Positions 1-10,365 are shown, counted from the stretch's first letter. The stretch is 35,064 nucleotides of DNA from Gammaproteobacteria bacterium (GCA_024763185.1 JANTFY010000003.1:1-35064); one strand, 5' to 3'. A program made the numbers and translations. The notes: generated by a model not told the origin, from the sequence alone.

Positions 1-252
1 TGGATTATAAACGATCGCAATCCGGCTACGCGCCCCCGCTTCAACACTTTGCAATTCACACAAACGCTCCACTGACACCACTGGCACCATAACGCCTCGC
101 CAGGATATCAGTCCATGAAACCAGTCTTCTTGCGTGTCTTCGGTTTGTGGCTGGGTATAACCGATAATTTCAGCTACGGCCGAATTGGGCAACAACAGCT
201 GAAACTCGTTCAGGGGTAATTGCATACAACGAATTGAATCTGTTTCAGCCAT
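1..252 (-). CDS. chpC: ChpC-like CheW-domain protein, 3' end outside window
   Basis: Not in the ORF track because it runs off the left edge. Reading the minus strand from the ATG at 252 gives 84 uninterrupted codons beginning MAETDSIRCMQLPL. The pattern LLPNSAVAEIIGY, then WFHGLISWRGVMVPVVS, is that of a CheW-like coupling domain, which docks receptors to CheA-type kinases. It lies 27 nt after the chpA stop on the same strand, the place where chpB then chpC sit in Pseudomonas, so I infer ChpC, an accessory coupling protein of the pilus chemosensory system. Only the first half of the domain is visible. It could be another CheW paralogue. Confidence 0.8.
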   Translation of the reverse strand, partial: MAETDSIRCMQLPLNEFQLLLPNSAVAEIIGYTQPQTEDTQEDWFHGLISWRGVMVPVVSVERLCELQSVEAGARSRIAIVYNP

Positions 253-279
253 GATAGTGTTCCGCTTTAAACGTCATTT

Positions 280-3200
280 TCAACCCACCAGATCGGCAAT
301 ATTTTCTATCAACTCCGACTCCTGATAGGGTTTTCCCATATATCGGTTAACCCCGATTTGCATGGCATGCTCACGGTGTTTGGAACCGGTTCGAGAGGTA
401 ATCATGATAATGGGAATATCACGAAACCTGGATTCGTTCTGCATGTGCGACGCCAGTTCAAAACCATCCATTCGCGGCATTTCTATGTCCAGCAACATGA
501 CATCGGGATGATTCTCTTCCAACTGTGCCAGTGCATCCACACCGTCCTTGGCGGTAACCACATCGTACTGATTACGTGTCAATAACTTGGTGGCGACCCG
601 GCGCATGGTTATCGAATCATCCACCACCATCACCAGCTTTTTCGCTGTAGCAGTCGTCGGGACTTCTTCTTTTGCTTCAGCTTCGGCAATTACCTGGGTT
701 GTCACACCGTGTCGTATCAGGCCGTTGATATCCAGAATCAACACCACCAGGCCATCGGCAAGGATACTCGCACCGGACAGGCCTTTAACCTGGCTCAATT
801 GCTTGCCCAGGGGTTTTACCACGATCTCGCGGTTCCCGATTATTTCATCAATATGCAGAGCCACTCTCAAATCACCGGAGCGCAGCAAGATCACCGGCAC
901 CTTGGCCGTGGGATCAGAGACATGAAATCCATTGCTAATGTCGAGCAGAGTGGTCAGGTAAAACAAACCATAGGATTGTCCTGCATAATCCAGCGTCGGT
1001 TTTTCCTGCTGGTAAAACTCCATCATCTGGTCGGACTCGATGCGTGTAATGCCTTCAATATTGATCAAGGGCAAGGCATAGGATTCTTCGCCCGCGCGCA
1101 CCAGGATAGCTTGATTGATGGACAGCGTGAAAGGCAGGCGCGCGGTGAACACAGTCCCTTCCGGACTGGTCGATATCTGCAATGTACCACCCAGTTGTTT
1201 GATGCCGCTATCCACCACATCCATACCGACACCACGCCCCGCAACCTGCGTTACCTGGTCTGCGGTACTGAACCCAGGCTCCAGGATAAACTGGATAATA
1301 TCGTTTTCGGCCAGCGTTTCATTTTCACCCAGCAGCCCCAGTTGCAGTGCTCTTCCGCGCACCTTATCGACATCCACGCCGGCACCATCGTCAGAAATTG
1401 TGACCACCACGTCGGAACCATCACGTGACACGTCGATGGAAATCGTTCCGGTTTCCGGCTTGCCCTTGTTGATCCGCTCTATCGGGGTTTCTATACCGTG
1501 TGAAATGGCATTACGAATAATATGTTCCAGCGGTGCCACCATGCGGTCTAACACCTTGATATCCACTTCGTTGTGCTCACCACTGATTTCGAGTTCGGCT
1601 TTTTTACCCAGCTCAGAGCTGGTCTGGCGCACCAGGCGACGCATGCGCGAGGTCAGACCCGAGAAGCGAACCATGCGACTGCGGATCAAACCATCCTGCA
1701 GATCGGTATTTATCCTTGATTGCTGCAGTAACAGGGTTTCGGAATCCTTAACCTGATCACCGAGTATGTGCTGCAGGCTCGACAAATCATCAACCGATTC
1801 GCTCAGGGCCTTGGATAACTCCTGGATCTGGGTATAACGATCCATCTCCAACGGATCAAAACTCTGTGTCAGCTCGGCATCCTGACGGTGACTGAAATGG
1901 ATTTGCGCATCGGTTTCGGCCTCCAATGCGCGTAATTGATTTTTCAGGCGTAAGATCGTTTGCCCCAACTCGCCCAGATTGGAACCGAAGGAGGACACCT
2001 GTTGCTCCATTCGGGCGCGATAGATACTGACCTCGCCCGCAGAATTCACCAGATTATCCAGCAGATCGGAACGCACCTTGACAACATCCTGGTCGCTACT
2101 GCGTCGATCCTGTGCAGGGGCATCAGTGACACGACGATGATGCTGATCGGGGTGTCGCTTTTCCTCAAACTCGATCTGGTCCGGCTCAAGGGCCTTAGCA
2201 CCTGCTTCAGCGCCCTCTGTTACCTGCTCTGTCTCCCTGCGATCATTGACAGGCTGACCGTTGCGTAATTGTTGCAGCAAGCCGATCTGTTGTTGCGAAG
2301 AATCCAGCGGCTGGTGATTTTTTGCCTGCTCCACTTGCTTCTGTAATAGATCAAAACTGTCGTGCAGGGACGCTATCAGGTCTTCGGACTTATCAACCCG
2401 GTTATCAATCAAGGCAATAAACAGGGATTCAAGCTCATGGCTCAGGTCACTGATCGCCTCAAAGCCTGCCATCTTGGCTCCACCCTTAAGCGTATGCAGG
2501 TAGCGCTGCAGCTCCATGACCAGGCCAAAACTGGGCGCATCATCATTTTCCACATCCTGCTCTGCCCATGCGTGCAGGGTATGGTCACTCATCTCCAGCA
2601 GGTCCGTCGCCTCTTCGATGAAAATCTCGACCAGCTCATCATCATACTCGGTTTCATGTGACGTGCTGGCCTCATTCATCATCGTCAAGGTATCAATGAA
2701 CTGGCTGGAGGGTTGATCATCCTGATCGGGCAATTCAACGGTGTGGTTGTCCAGTGACTCCATCAGGTTTTCAAGATCCTGTTTCAGGGAGTCATCTAGC
2801 TCTGGCATGGTATGGGTTTCAACCAGCTCCCGGGTCATCTGGGAAATGGCCTCACTACCCTGTTGGTAAAGCTGTAAAACTTCATCATCAAAGGCTGAAC
2901 CCTGTTCGAGGATGACCTTTAAGGGTTTTTCCAGCAAGCTTGCCAGCTGCCCTATAGGGCCTATATCCGCAGTACGTGAGGCGCCATTGATGGTGTGCAG
3001 TGCGCGGTAAAGATCTTCTGTGGGAACTAATTCCGACTCTTTTTCTGACTGCTCAAGGACGGAATTTACGGTGTTTAGGTGCGACTCGACCTCTTGTTGG
3101 TAGATTATCAGCAGTTCCGGGTCGAGCTGTAACCCGTTTGTTTCTGTCGTCAACGGCAGATCTGTTTCGGGTAGCCGGGTTTCGGACAGGACTTCCTCTA

Positions 3201-6200
3201 CCTCTCCGCCAGGCATGGCCTCCATTTCGTTTAATACGAAAGGGTCCGGGGGGGTCTCCTCTTGTGATATTTCAGCTTCAGCTAAAGTTACTTCCGCTGC
3301 ATAAGTTTGCTGCATGTCATCGCTGGTTTGCTGTTCAGCGCCAACGGGCTCTTCTGGTTCAGCTATCTGCGCATGCTCCGGCTCTTCGGTGGCTTCCTCC
3401 CCCTCCTGTTCCGTTTTTAAGGGCTCCGAAATCTGCTCGGCAGCCTGGTGCTTGGTCTGTCTGATCTCCAGCACCTGATCCGCTTTAAATTCAGCCAGGG
3501 CTCTTGCCAGTCCACGCAGATAGGGAATATCGGCAACCGGGGGTTTCTCTGTTTTTAATTCTTCCACCAATTGCGGCAAAGCTTCTGCAGACAGACCGAT
3601 TGCATCGATAACCTGCTCCGAGGGCATGACACTTTTATCAATTATCCGGTTTAGCAGATTTTCATAGTCCCAGGCAAATTCGCCAATTTTCATGGCGCCA
3701 ACCAAACGTCCCGATCCCTTGATGGTGTGAAATGAACGACGGATATTTTTCAATGCATTTTCATCTTCCGGATGCAGCTTCCAGTCCTGTTGCTGCTGGC
3801 GGATATTCTCTGACTCCTCTTCGGCTTCTTCCAGATAGATTTCCAGGATTTCTTCATCGCTACCGGGTTTTAATACCGGCATATCATCCATAACCGGAAT
3901 GACTTTTACTGTGCCTGTTTCGGACTCTGGCTCGCTCTCAGGCTCAGCCTCCTGCAGCTCTTCAGCCACCATTTCCGGCAATGGCTCTGCTTCAAATTCC
4001 TGCTCTACTTCTGCCTCAGCCATTTGCTCTGGTACCGATTCAGGTTCCTGCTCCAGTTCTATTTCAAGTTCTGGTGTCGGCTCGGATTCCTGTACCACCT
4101 CAGGCTCAGGTTCAAATACCGGTTCTGGCTGTGGTGTTTTCAGTGCTTCCACAATCGGTTCAGGTTGTTCAACATCTGCACTTTGCCAACCTTCAACACC
4201 GGGGTCTTCGCTATAATCCGGCTCAGGCGCAACATCAACCTCTGCAATCGGCAGCTGGGGTGGCTCCATATCCACAAGGGGCTCAAGCACCTCTGTTCCC
4301 TCGAACACAATCTCCTGATCCGCTTGTTCTGCCTGCACTTCTTCCTGTTTATTCTCGGCCTCCGCTGGCGCTTCCTGCTCAAGTGGTTGCGGAACACCCA
4401 TCACCACCGTTTGTTCAATCGACTCCCGGTCGTTGTCACTGATTGGCGCGTCCTGTTGTCCGATATTTTCTTCGTTAAAAGACTCTGACGGCTCCGAGTG
4501 AATAACTTCAGATTCTGGTGTTGCTCCGTTTAGCGGTTCTCTCACAACCTCCTGCAGTGCCTCAGCAGGGATCTGGACCGTTGGCTCACCGGCCTCTTGT
4601 TGCACTAATGGCGAGATGACTTGAGTGGATTGCTGGTCTGTATCAGATGTTTGCGCGGGTTGTGTATCAAGAACACCCTCAAGTTGTTCGAGGTCTGTAT
4701 GGATAGCGCTGACCACACTGTCCACCGATGGTTTCTCGTCAACTTCTGTCTTTGCTGCCTCGTGCTTGGCCTCTGCCGCCTCGGCATCAACTGCTAAGCC
4801 AGCTTCCCGGTTATCCCGGTCCACCTCCAGTAACACGGTTGCTTCGATATTCTCCTCGACTTCTTCATCCACTTCATCAATCAGTAGATTTTCCTGGTCT
4901 TCTAGCGGCGGCTCAGATTCTCCAGAGCCTTTTGATTTACCTTCGAGCAGCAACCGCAGTTGGTTGTCAGCGAAATCAAGGATAGATTCGGCATCACTGC
5001 GCTGTTCTCCCAGTGCCTCCAGAAAATATTCAATACTGACCACGACCTGAGACAACTGGTCAAGCCGATGAGTATCCATGAATTCGGCGATATCCTGCTC
5101 TTTAAGATAGCGCACCAGGCCATCGACAACCGAAACAGCACGCTCCTGATTGAGCAAATCCAACGCCCCCCGGGTTTCCATCAACAGCGTTTTACATAAC
5201 TCCAGATTCTGTGACTTCGTTGAATCCTTGATAAAGTCCAGAATGGCATCCTTAACCTTTTGAATATCATCGAGCGCAGCCGTTACCACGCCGGACAACA
5301 TATTGTCCATTTCGAAATTTTTCGACGCTGTCGTACCCGTAACCTCTTGATCATCCTGTTGAACAAGCTGGCCCTTGTGCATCAGTTCGAGTGCCTGATC
5401 CACTTGTAACAACTCGGCTGCCATGGCAAGGAATTTTTCCTGATCGGGTTGTTCTTTACCTTCAACCACATCCGAGATTAATTTGATCTGCGCCTCGATA
5501 ACCTGACGCTGGGGTCCAAGCCCTATCATCGCCAGGGTATCTGAAATAACGTGTAATTCGCGTGGAATTTCTATTAACTGGTCGGTTTGGGCCATGTCTC
5601 CATTGACATACACCTCCACCGAAGACTTGACCTGCTCAAGATCGGCCTTGACAGCATCGGATACCGTTTTCAACAGCTCCTGATTGGGTCCGGCGATATT
5701 GGCTTCGTTCTTATCATCGTCAGCCGGCAAAAACTGTTCCAGTCGGTAGGCGGTTTTAATCGCCTGACTTTTAGGCCCGTCACACTCCGGTTGCGCAATG
5801 TAATACAGAAAGTTTTTAATCAACTCGATCGGTTGCTGACGTAATAACTCTTTCTCACCTTTTAAAATCATGTTGCGGAAAATCTGGTCGACTTTTCCCA
5901 TCAACATCTTGACCGACATGCCCAGGCTCAGATCGTCACGAGATACCGACTCTATCAGGGCCCCTACTATCCACCAGAAGCGCGCTACCTGCTCGGATGA
6001 GGAACGCTCCTCCATGATCTCGGTAATTTTTTCCAGGCGTTTCAGGTTTTTATCAACATCTTTGTCGCGGATGACGCCTAACAGGGAAAACTGGTAAGCG
6101 GTGCGCACCTTTTTCGCCAGTAAACGGGATGCCTGGTTTTTATCATCATCGATGGCATCGACTTCGCTGTCATCCATATGCATGGACAGGTCAGGCAGGA

Positions 6201-6618
6201 ATAATAATTTCTCGGAAAATAAATCCTCGTTCTTTGCTGCCCTGATATCGTTCAGAATGGGCAGGATGGAAATCGGAATATCTTTATGTCCGGCCTGAAT
6301 ATGTTCCAGATAATCAGGTAACTGCAGTACGGCCCGTAACAGCACCTCGAGAGCCTGCTCATCCTGCTGCTCGTTTTTAGCAATATGCTCACACAGGGAG
6401 CGCATTTCTTCGGTCAGCATGGCCGCACCATACTGCTCGATCATGGTTAATACGCCCTGCGTATCAGCCAGTTTTGATTGCACTGAACTCAGTATCGAAG
6501 CATCCTTCTCTTCGATATAAATATTGAGTTCACTGCGTATCGTGGCAAGATTGTCATCAATGGACTTTTTCACCCATCCCAAGGCACTTTGTTTTATGGA
6601 TGTATGTTTAAAATCCAT
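280..6618 (-). CDS. chpA: ChpA: hybrid CheA-type histidine kinase of the Chp pilus chemosensory system
   Basis: Giant cytoplasmic kinase (2112 aa from the ATG at 6618; the track uses a TTG 6 nt upstream, but AAAGG lies 6 nt before the ATG). Domains: residues 1 to about 560 are helical repeats without a phosphorylatable His; about 600-930 is a low-complexity Glu/Pro/Gln-rich linker; three Hpt domains follow with HTIKGSG (His about 964), HTINGAS (about 1208) and HTLKGGA (about 1375); then a CheA dimerisation segment, a HATPase domain (ISHGIETP, DDGAGVD, GRGVGMDVV), a CheW-like domain, and a C-terminal receiver (MVVDDS, LLDIEMPRMDG, phospho-Asp about 2044). In the family the kinase phosphorylates PilG and PilH to control pilus extension and retraction. 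It starts 12 nt after the pilJ stop, so it is co-transcribed. Confidence 0.97.
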   Translation of the reverse strand: MDFKHTSIKQSALGWVKKSIDDNLATIRSELNIYIEEKDASILSSVQSKLADTQGVLTMIEQYGAAMLTEEMRSLCEHIAKNEQQDEQALEVLLRAVLQLPDYLEHIQAGHKDIPISILPILNDIRAAKNEDLFSEKLLFLPDLSMHMDDSEVDAIDDDKNQASRLLAKKVRTAYQFSLLGVIRDKDVDKNLKRLEKITEIMEERSSSEQVARFWWIVGALIESVSRDDLSLGMSVKMLMGKVDQIFRNMILKGEKELLRQQPIELIKNFLYYIAQPECDGPKSQAIKTAYRLEQFLPADDDKNEANIAGPNQELLKTVSDAVKADLEQVKSSVEVYVNGDMAQTDQLIEIPRELHVISDTLAMIGLGPQRQVIEAQIKLISDVVEGKEQPDQEKFLAMAAELLQVDQALELMHKGQLVQQDDQEVTGTTASKNFEMDNMLSGVVTAALDDIQKVKDAILDFIKDSTKSQNLELCKTLLMETRGALDLLNQERAVSVVDGLVRYLKEQDIAEFMDTHRLDQLSQVVVSIEYFLEALGEQRSDAESILDFADNQLRLLLEGKSKGSGESEPPLEDQENLLIDEVDEEVEENIEATVLLEVDRDNREAGLAVDAEAAEAKHEAAKTEVDEKPSVDSVVSAIHTDLEQLEGVLDTQPAQTSDTDQQSTQVISPLVQQEAGEPTVQIPAEALQEVVREPLNGATPESEVIHSEPSESFNEENIGQQDAPISDNDRESIEQTVVMGVPQPLEQEAPAEAENKQEEVQAEQADQEIVFEGTEVLEPLVDMEPPQLPIAEVDVAPEPDYSEDPGVEGWQSADVEQPEPIVEALKTPQPEPVFEPEPEVVQESEPTPELEIELEQEPESVPEQMAEAEVEQEFEAEPLPEMVAEELQEAEPESEPESETGTVKVIPVMDDMPVLKPGSDEEILEIYLEEAEEESENIRQQQQDWKLHPEDENALKNIRRSFHTIKGSGRLVGAMKIGEFAWDYENLLNRIIDKSVMPSEQVIDAIGLSAEALPQLVEELKTEKPPVADIPYLRGLARALAEFKADQVLEIRQTKHQAAEQISEPLKTEQEGEEATEEPEHAQIAEPEEPVGAEQQTSDDMQQTYAAEVTLAEAEISQEETPPDPFVLNEMEAMPGGEVEEVLSETRLPETDLPLTTETNGLQLDPELLIIYQQEVESHLNTVNSVLEQSEKESELVPTEDLYRALHTINGASRTADIGPIGQLASLLEKPLKVILEQGSAFDDEVLQLYQQGSEAISQMTRELVETHTMPELDDSLKQDLENLMESLDNHTVELPDQDDQPSSQFIDTLTMMNEASTSHETEYDDELVEIFIEEATDLLEMSDHTLHAWAEQDVENDDAPSFGLVMELQRYLHTLKGGAKMAGFEAISDLSHELESLFIALIDNRVDKSEDLIASLHDSFDLLQKQVEQAKNHQPLDSSQQQIGLLQQLRNGQPVNDRRETEQVTEGAEAGAKALEPDQIEFEEKRHPDQHHRRVTDAPAQDRRSSDQDVVKVRSDLLDNLVNSAGEVSIYRARMEQQVSSFGSNLGELGQTILRLKNQLRALEAETDAQIHFSHRQDAELTQSFDPLEMDRYTQIQELSKALSESVDDLSSLQHILGDQVKDSETLLLQQSRINTDLQDGLIRSRMVRFSGLTSRMRRLVRQTSSELGKKAELEISGEHNEVDIKVLDRMVAPLEHIIRNAISHGIETPIERINKGKPETGTISIDVSRDGSDVVVTISDDGAGVDVDKVRGRALQLGLLGENETLAENDIIQFILEPGFSTADQVTQVAGRGVGMDVVDSGIKQLGGTLQISTSPEGTVFTARLPFTLSINQAILVRAGEESYALPLINIEGITRIESDQMMEFYQQEKPTLDYAGQSYGLFYLTTLLDISNGFHVSDPTAKVPVILLRSGDLRVALHIDEIIGNREIVVKPLGKQLSQVKGLSGASILADGLVVLILDINGLIRHGVTTQVIAEAEAKEEVPTTATAKKLVMVVDDSITMRRVATKLLTRNQYDVVTAKDGVDALAQLEENHPDVMLLDIEMPRMDGFELASHMQNESRFRDIPIIMITSRTGSKHREHAMQIGVNRYMGKPYQESELIENIADLVG

Positions 6619-6630
6619 GCTCAACCTTTA

Positions 6631-8775
6631 CTAAGCCTGTTTATATTCTTGATCGATATTGGGCAGATCATTCACATCGTGAATAATCGTGCTGTCTACC
6701 ATTTCCACCCCGGGCAGTTTAAAACCGGCCACAGATCGGTGTAGCGCCTTAACCATGTTGGAAAGCTCACCAATCGATTCGGAGGCTTCCGCTGATCCGT
6801 CAGAGGTTTTCAGAGTGATTTTCTGAATTTCATTCATCGATTCGGTAATATCCACACTGTCTTTTGCATGCTTCTGGGTCGCGTTGGAAATCTGCAAAAT
6901 ACGTTGCGCGAGGTTGGTGGATACGGTTTCGATCTTATCCAGCGCGCTACCCGCATCTTCTGCCAGGTTTGCCCCTTCCACCACGTTGGAGGTACTTTGC
7001 TCCATCGAGGAAATGGCTTCGTTGGTATCGGTCTGGATGGTTTTTACCAGTGCCTCGATCTGCTTGGTTGCATCACCGGTTCTTTCCGCCAGTCGCTGAA
7101 CTTCGTCGGCAACCACCGCAAAACCACGGCCGGCTTCACCCGCCATCGACGCCTGTATGGCTGCATTCAATGCCAGAATATTGGTTTGGTCAGAGATCTC
7201 AGTAATCAGGTTTACGATATCGCCGATTTCCTGGGAGCTTTCTCCCAGGCGCTTGATCCGCTTGGAGGTTTCCTGAATCTGTTCTCGAATCGATTCCATA
7301 CCGGATATTGTTTTACGCACTGTCTCTCCACCTTTGTGCGCTATGTTCACTGAGTTTCTGGCTACATCGGCCGAGTCTGAAGCATTCTTCGACACTTTAC
7401 TCATACTTTCCGATATCTCTGTGATCGAAGAGCTGGCTGCAGAAATCTCACGCGCCTGCTGTTCACTGGAACTGGCCAGTTCACGTGTTGTGGACTGGGT
7501 CTTTTTTACAGCCGTGGTTACATGTTCAGCCGTATCATTGATGGTACCCACCAGGTCGCGAAGCGCATCGATGGAGTAGTTCACGGAATCGGCTATAGCA
7601 CCGGTAATATCCTCGGTCACCGTGGTGTGCGTGGATAAATCACCATCAGCGAGGTTGGTCATTTCATCAAGCAAACGCAGGATCGCTCGCTGATTTCGTT
7701 CGTTTTGCTCCTGTGATTCAGTCAGCTGCCTGGCTGAATCCCTTACCAGTTGTACCCCCAGCAATATCAGGAGAATAACCGCAACAATACCAGCCACGTA
7801 TGCCAACAGGTTGAATATCTGCAAGCGGTCGTCGTACTGCGAAATACTGCTTTCAAAATCCCGCGAAGCTTTCAGAAGCTTGGGACTGATCGCCTGAATA
7901 TCACTGGCTGCATCCCTTACCTCAAACAATTGCGGGGAGTTTTGCAGGATCTGGTTTACATTCTTTTTAACCACCGAAAAAAGATCTGCCAGTTGCAGTA
8001 ACTGGCCGACCACTTCATCACCGGTAAACTGGTTAATTCCCAACTCCTTGTTGCCTTCCAGCATGGCAATCAGGATACGTTCAATCAGCGCCGTTTCGCG
8101 ACCAAACTGGTCTGCCGCGGCCATGACCACGTCACCGCCATTCATAATCTGGTTAAGACTGTTTTGCACACTCTGTATCAATGCCAACTGCCTTGAGGCG
8201 GTGGCTATGTCACTTCGGGCCGCCTTGCTTTTTACCAGTATTTTGACCACTTCATCCGAAATAACCAGCAACTCCGGAATCGACTCGTTGATCAGCGTGA
8301 CATACTCGCTTACGGTCTCGATGGATTCACGCGCTTCCAGAATAGTGACGATACCCTGATTGTATTCACTCCAGGCGGATTCGATATTTTCCAGGCCTTC
8401 CTGCAGTTCAAACGGAATGGGTGGCAAATTTTGATCACTGTCACCCGCTTTCAAACGGTTAAGGGTACTGACAAATCGCGCCTGGTATCTTTTCAACTGA
8501 ACAAATGCCGCTGAATTACCGATCGAGGCTTCCAGCGCGAAGGTGGCAATCTGCTGAGAGACAACCTGTTGCTCATTGGCTATGGAGGCATAGGCCTTAC
8601 CATATCGCGCCTGAATCGTTTCGTAATTAAACAGGAACACCATGACCAGAATGGATAAAATGATGCCAAACGAATAAATCAGAATTAATTTATTACCCTT
8701 AGCAGCCGTTCTACCTGACTGCCCACCCGTTTTGCCAGATGAAAACATACCTTTAAATTTATCCAGTAGCGGCAT
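6631..8775 (-). CDS. pilJ: PilJ: methyl-accepting chemotaxis receptor of the Chp system
   Basis: Inner-membrane receptor of 714 aa. The ATG at 8775 is preceded by a G-rich ribosome site 6 nt upstream; the track uses a GTG two codons earlier. A first membrane segment (about residues 30-50, [12 protein letters not shown]) and a second (about 325-345, [15 protein letters not shown]) enclose a periplasmic region of the PilJ type. A HAMP-like linker follows, then a long MCP coiled coil with the conserved tip [13 protein letters not shown] and [15 protein letters not shown]. There is no C-terminal CheR/CheB-tethering pentapeptide. PilJ is known to pass pilus or surface signals to ChpA through CheW proteins. 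Downstream chpA follows directly and no pilK methyltransferase gene lies between. Confidence 0.97.
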   Translation of the reverse strand: MPLLDKFKGMFSSGKTGGQSGRTAAKGNKLILIYSFGIILSILVMVFLFNYETIQARYGKAYASIANEQQVVSQQIATFALEASIGNSAAFVQLKRYQARFVSTLNRLKAGDSDQNLPPIPFELQEGLENIESAWSEYNQGIVTILEARESIETVSEYVTLINESIPELLVISDEVVKILVKSKAARSDIATASRQLALIQSVQNSLNQIMNGGDVVMAAADQFGRETALIERILIAMLEGNKELGINQFTGDEVVGQLLQLADLFSVVKKNVNQILQNSPQLFEVRDAASDIQAISPKLLKASRDFESSISQYDDRLQIFNLLAYVAGIVAVILLILLGVQLVRDSARQLTESQEQNERNQRAILRLLDEMTNLADGDLSTHTTVTEDITGAIADSVNYSIDALRDLVGTINDTAEHVTTAVKKTQSTTRELASSSEQQAREISAASSSITEISESMSKVSKNASDSADVARNSVNIAHKGGETVRKTISGMESIREQIQETSKRIKRLGESSQEIGDIVNLITEISDQTNILALNAAIQASMAGEAGRGFAVVADEVQRLAERTGDATKQIEALVKTIQTDTNEAISSMEQSTSNVVEGANLAEDAGSALDKIETVSTNLAQRILQISNATQKHAKDSVDITESMNEIQKITLKTSDGSAEASESIGELSNMVKALHRSVAGFKLPGVEMVDSTIIHDVNDLPNIDQEYKQA

Positions 8776-8806
8776 AGACACCCCCCATTAAAAAATTACT
8801 CATGGT

Positions 8807-9340
8807 TTAAACCACCTTAAGAAATTGCTCATGATTCACCAGTTTTTCGATGCTAAACACGTTCCACTGTGACTGTTCATCATTGAAAACACCATCCAGA
8901 TAAGGCTTAAGCACACCCATCCCGCCAGCATCTGATTGTTGCTTCGACTCCGGCTTAAATCGCCTTAACCCAAACACCTCTTCGACCAGCAACCCGGCCA
9001 CCACGTCATGCCTGTTAATCACCAGGATTCGACGTTGAGATGCTGAATCGATGTAATCCCCATTCAAATACAGGTTCATATCCAGGATCGGCATCAATGT
9101 TCCTCGCACGTTCGCCAGACCTTTAACCCAGGTTTTTACCCCCGGCACCCGGATCGTACCCGGTGGCGGTAATATTTCTGCCACTTCACTCATGGCTGCG
9201 ATCAATTTTTGCCCGTTCAGACGAAAACCGATTCCAACCCAGTCTTCAGCCACCTTGGTGCCACTGGGCAACCCCCTGGCGTTTACACGGCACTGGTGAT
9301 CTATGTCCTGTAGCAGCTCAAATGGCGTGGTAGCGACCAT
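8807..9340 (-). CDS. pilI: PilI: CheW-like coupling protein
   Basis: 177-aa single CheW-domain protein. Characteristic strings are GIGFRLNGQKLIAAMSEVAEILPPP, VKGLANVRGTLMPILDMNLYL and INRHDVVAGLLVEEVFGL. It links the receptor PilJ to the kinase ChpA at the inner membrane. The start ATG at 9340 follows the pilH stop by 4 nt, and the stop is 31 nt before pilJ, so it is the third gene of the pilG-chpC operon. No strong Shine-Dalgarno is visible, which suggests translational coupling to pilH. The identification rests on domain plus synteny. Confidence 0.95.
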   Translation of the reverse strand: MVATTPFELLQDIDHQCRVNARGLPSGTKVAEDWVGIGFRLNGQKLIAAMSEVAEILPPPGTIRVPGVKTWVKGLANVRGTLMPILDMNLYLNGDYIDSASQRRILVINRHDVVAGLLVEEVFGLRRFKPESKQQSDAGGMGVLKPYLDGVFNDEQSQWNVFSIEKLVNHEQFLKVV

Positions 9341-9344
9341 TGAG

Positions 9345-9707
9345 CTAATTTAAGACCTTTTTGATACGGCCGATCAGATCCGCCTCATTGGCCGGTTTTA
9401 CGATGTAATCCTTGGCGCCTTGCCGCATACCCCAGATCTTGTCGGTTTCCTGATCCTTGGTGGTAATGATAATGACCGGAATTTTGGCCGTAACCGGATT
9501 TCGACTTAAATCACGCGTCGCCTGAAAACCGTTTTTGCCCGGCATTACCACATCCATCAAAATACAGTCCGGTTGAATTTCGATCGCTTTTTCGATGCCT
9601 TCTTCGCCATTAGTGGCCACAGACACCTGTATCTGGTTTTTTTCAAGAATGGTTTTGAAGACATGAACCTCGGTGGGAGAATCGTCAATAATTAAAATAT
9701 GAGTCAT
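9345..9707 (-). CDS. pilH: PilH: single-domain CheY-like response regulator
   Basis: 120-aa receiver domain without an output domain. Acidic pocket LIIDDS (Asp8-Asp9), phospho-acceptor in LMDVVMPG (Asp about 52), Thr in IIITTKD and Lys in YIVKPA are all present, so it should be phosphorylatable by ChpA. In Pseudomonas PilH modulates the Chp pathway and antagonises or dampens PilG output. AGAGG about 9 nt upstream supports the ATG at 9707. It lies 33 nt after the pilG stop and 4 nt before pilI. Confidence 0.96.
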   Translation of the reverse strand: MTHILIIDDSPTEVHVFKTILEKNQIQVSVATNGEEGIEKAIEIQPDCILMDVVMPGKNGFQATRDLSRNPVTAKIPVIIITTKDQETDKIWGMRQGAKDYIVKPANEADLIGRIKKVLN

Positions 9708-9740
9708 AACCTTAATCCTCTTAGTAAACTAACCGATGGG

Positions 9741-10160
9741 TTACGCCCCGTTAACATGGGATGTAATCGCACCAATCAGGTCTTCTTTGGAAAAGGGTTT
9801 GGTTAAATACTCTTCCGACCCGACAATACGCCCTCTTGCACGATCAAAAATACTGTCTTTACTCGACAGCATAATGACCGGCGTGGCTTTAAAGGTCTGG
9901 TTATTTTTAATCAGTGCACAGGTCTGATAGCCATCAAGCCTTGGCATCATGATGTCCACAAAGATAATATCCGGATGATGTTCTGTAATTTTAGACAGGG
10001 CTTCAAAGCCATCGGTCGCGGTTACAACATCACAACCCACCTTCTTGAGTAAAGTTTCTGCACTTCTTCGTATTGTTTTACTGTCATCAATCACCATCAC
10101 CTTAACATTTAACTGCAAGGCTTCAGCTGGATTGCCTGACTGTTGAGACTCGTCGCTCAC
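9741..10160 (-). CDS. pilG: PilG: CheY-like response regulator, first gene of the operon
   Basis: 139-aa receiver protein with a short N-terminal extension (about 19 aa). Acidic residues in VMVIDDS, phospho-Asp about 69 in FVDIMMPRLDG, Thr/Ser in IMLSSKD and Lys in YLTKPFS are intact. PilG is the response regulator that promotes pilus extension and works with FimV/FimL and the adenylate cyclase pathway in Pseudomonas. The start is a GTG; GGGGGAG ends 2 nt before it, and the overlapping ATG is followed at once by TGA, so GTG is the only sensible start. It is the promoter-proximal gene, divergent from gshA. Confidence 0.96.
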   Translation of the reverse strand: MSDESQQSGNPAEALQLNVKVMVIDDSKTIRRSAETLLKKVGCDVVTATDGFEALSKITEHHPDIIFVDIMMPRLDGYQTCALIKNNQTFKATPVIMLSSKDSIFDRARGRIVGSEEYLTKPFSKEDLIGAITSHVNGA

Positions 10161-10211
10161 ATCTCCCCCGATTCGATTAAGGTTGATCTTCTGTCAACTC
10201 GTTAACAGTCG

Positions 10212-10217
10212 ATTATA
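10212..10217 (-). promoter_or_regulatory. Candidate -10 box for the pilG operon
   Basis: On the minus strand the perfect hexamer TATAAT lies about 52 nt upstream of the pilG GTG, in the AT-rich 205-nt gap between pilG and gshA. No good -35 hexamer sits 16-18 nt further upstream (CTGGTT or TGGTTT), so an activator may be involved. Position and match only. Confidence 0.4.
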
Positions 10218-10365
10218 GACAGTTTTACGAGTTAAACCAGTAATTTAATAAAAAATTATAAAGTAAATTCTACGCTAATATTTAATACCGGCAAGCGCCG
10301 AAACATTTTCCAAAAAACCCTAAAAACAGTAAAATACCGGTATATACATCTATATAGACTTTTCT

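Noticed and set aside
3000-4488. Several plus-strand ORFs (for example 3000-3464, 3899-4216, 4024-4488) opposite chpA
   Set aside because: They lie opposite the low-complexity Glu/Pro/Gln linker and Hpt regions of chpA; their translations are biased (Ser/Cys/Phe/Leu-rich) and resemble no family. They are shadows.
10192-10197. Perfect minus-strand TTGACA upstream of pilG
   Set aside because: At 17 nt downstream the sequence is GAATCG, not a -10 box.
10334-10343. Palindrome ATACCGGTAT before gshA
   Set aside because: Ten bases only, single copy, no regulator suggested; not enough for an operator call.
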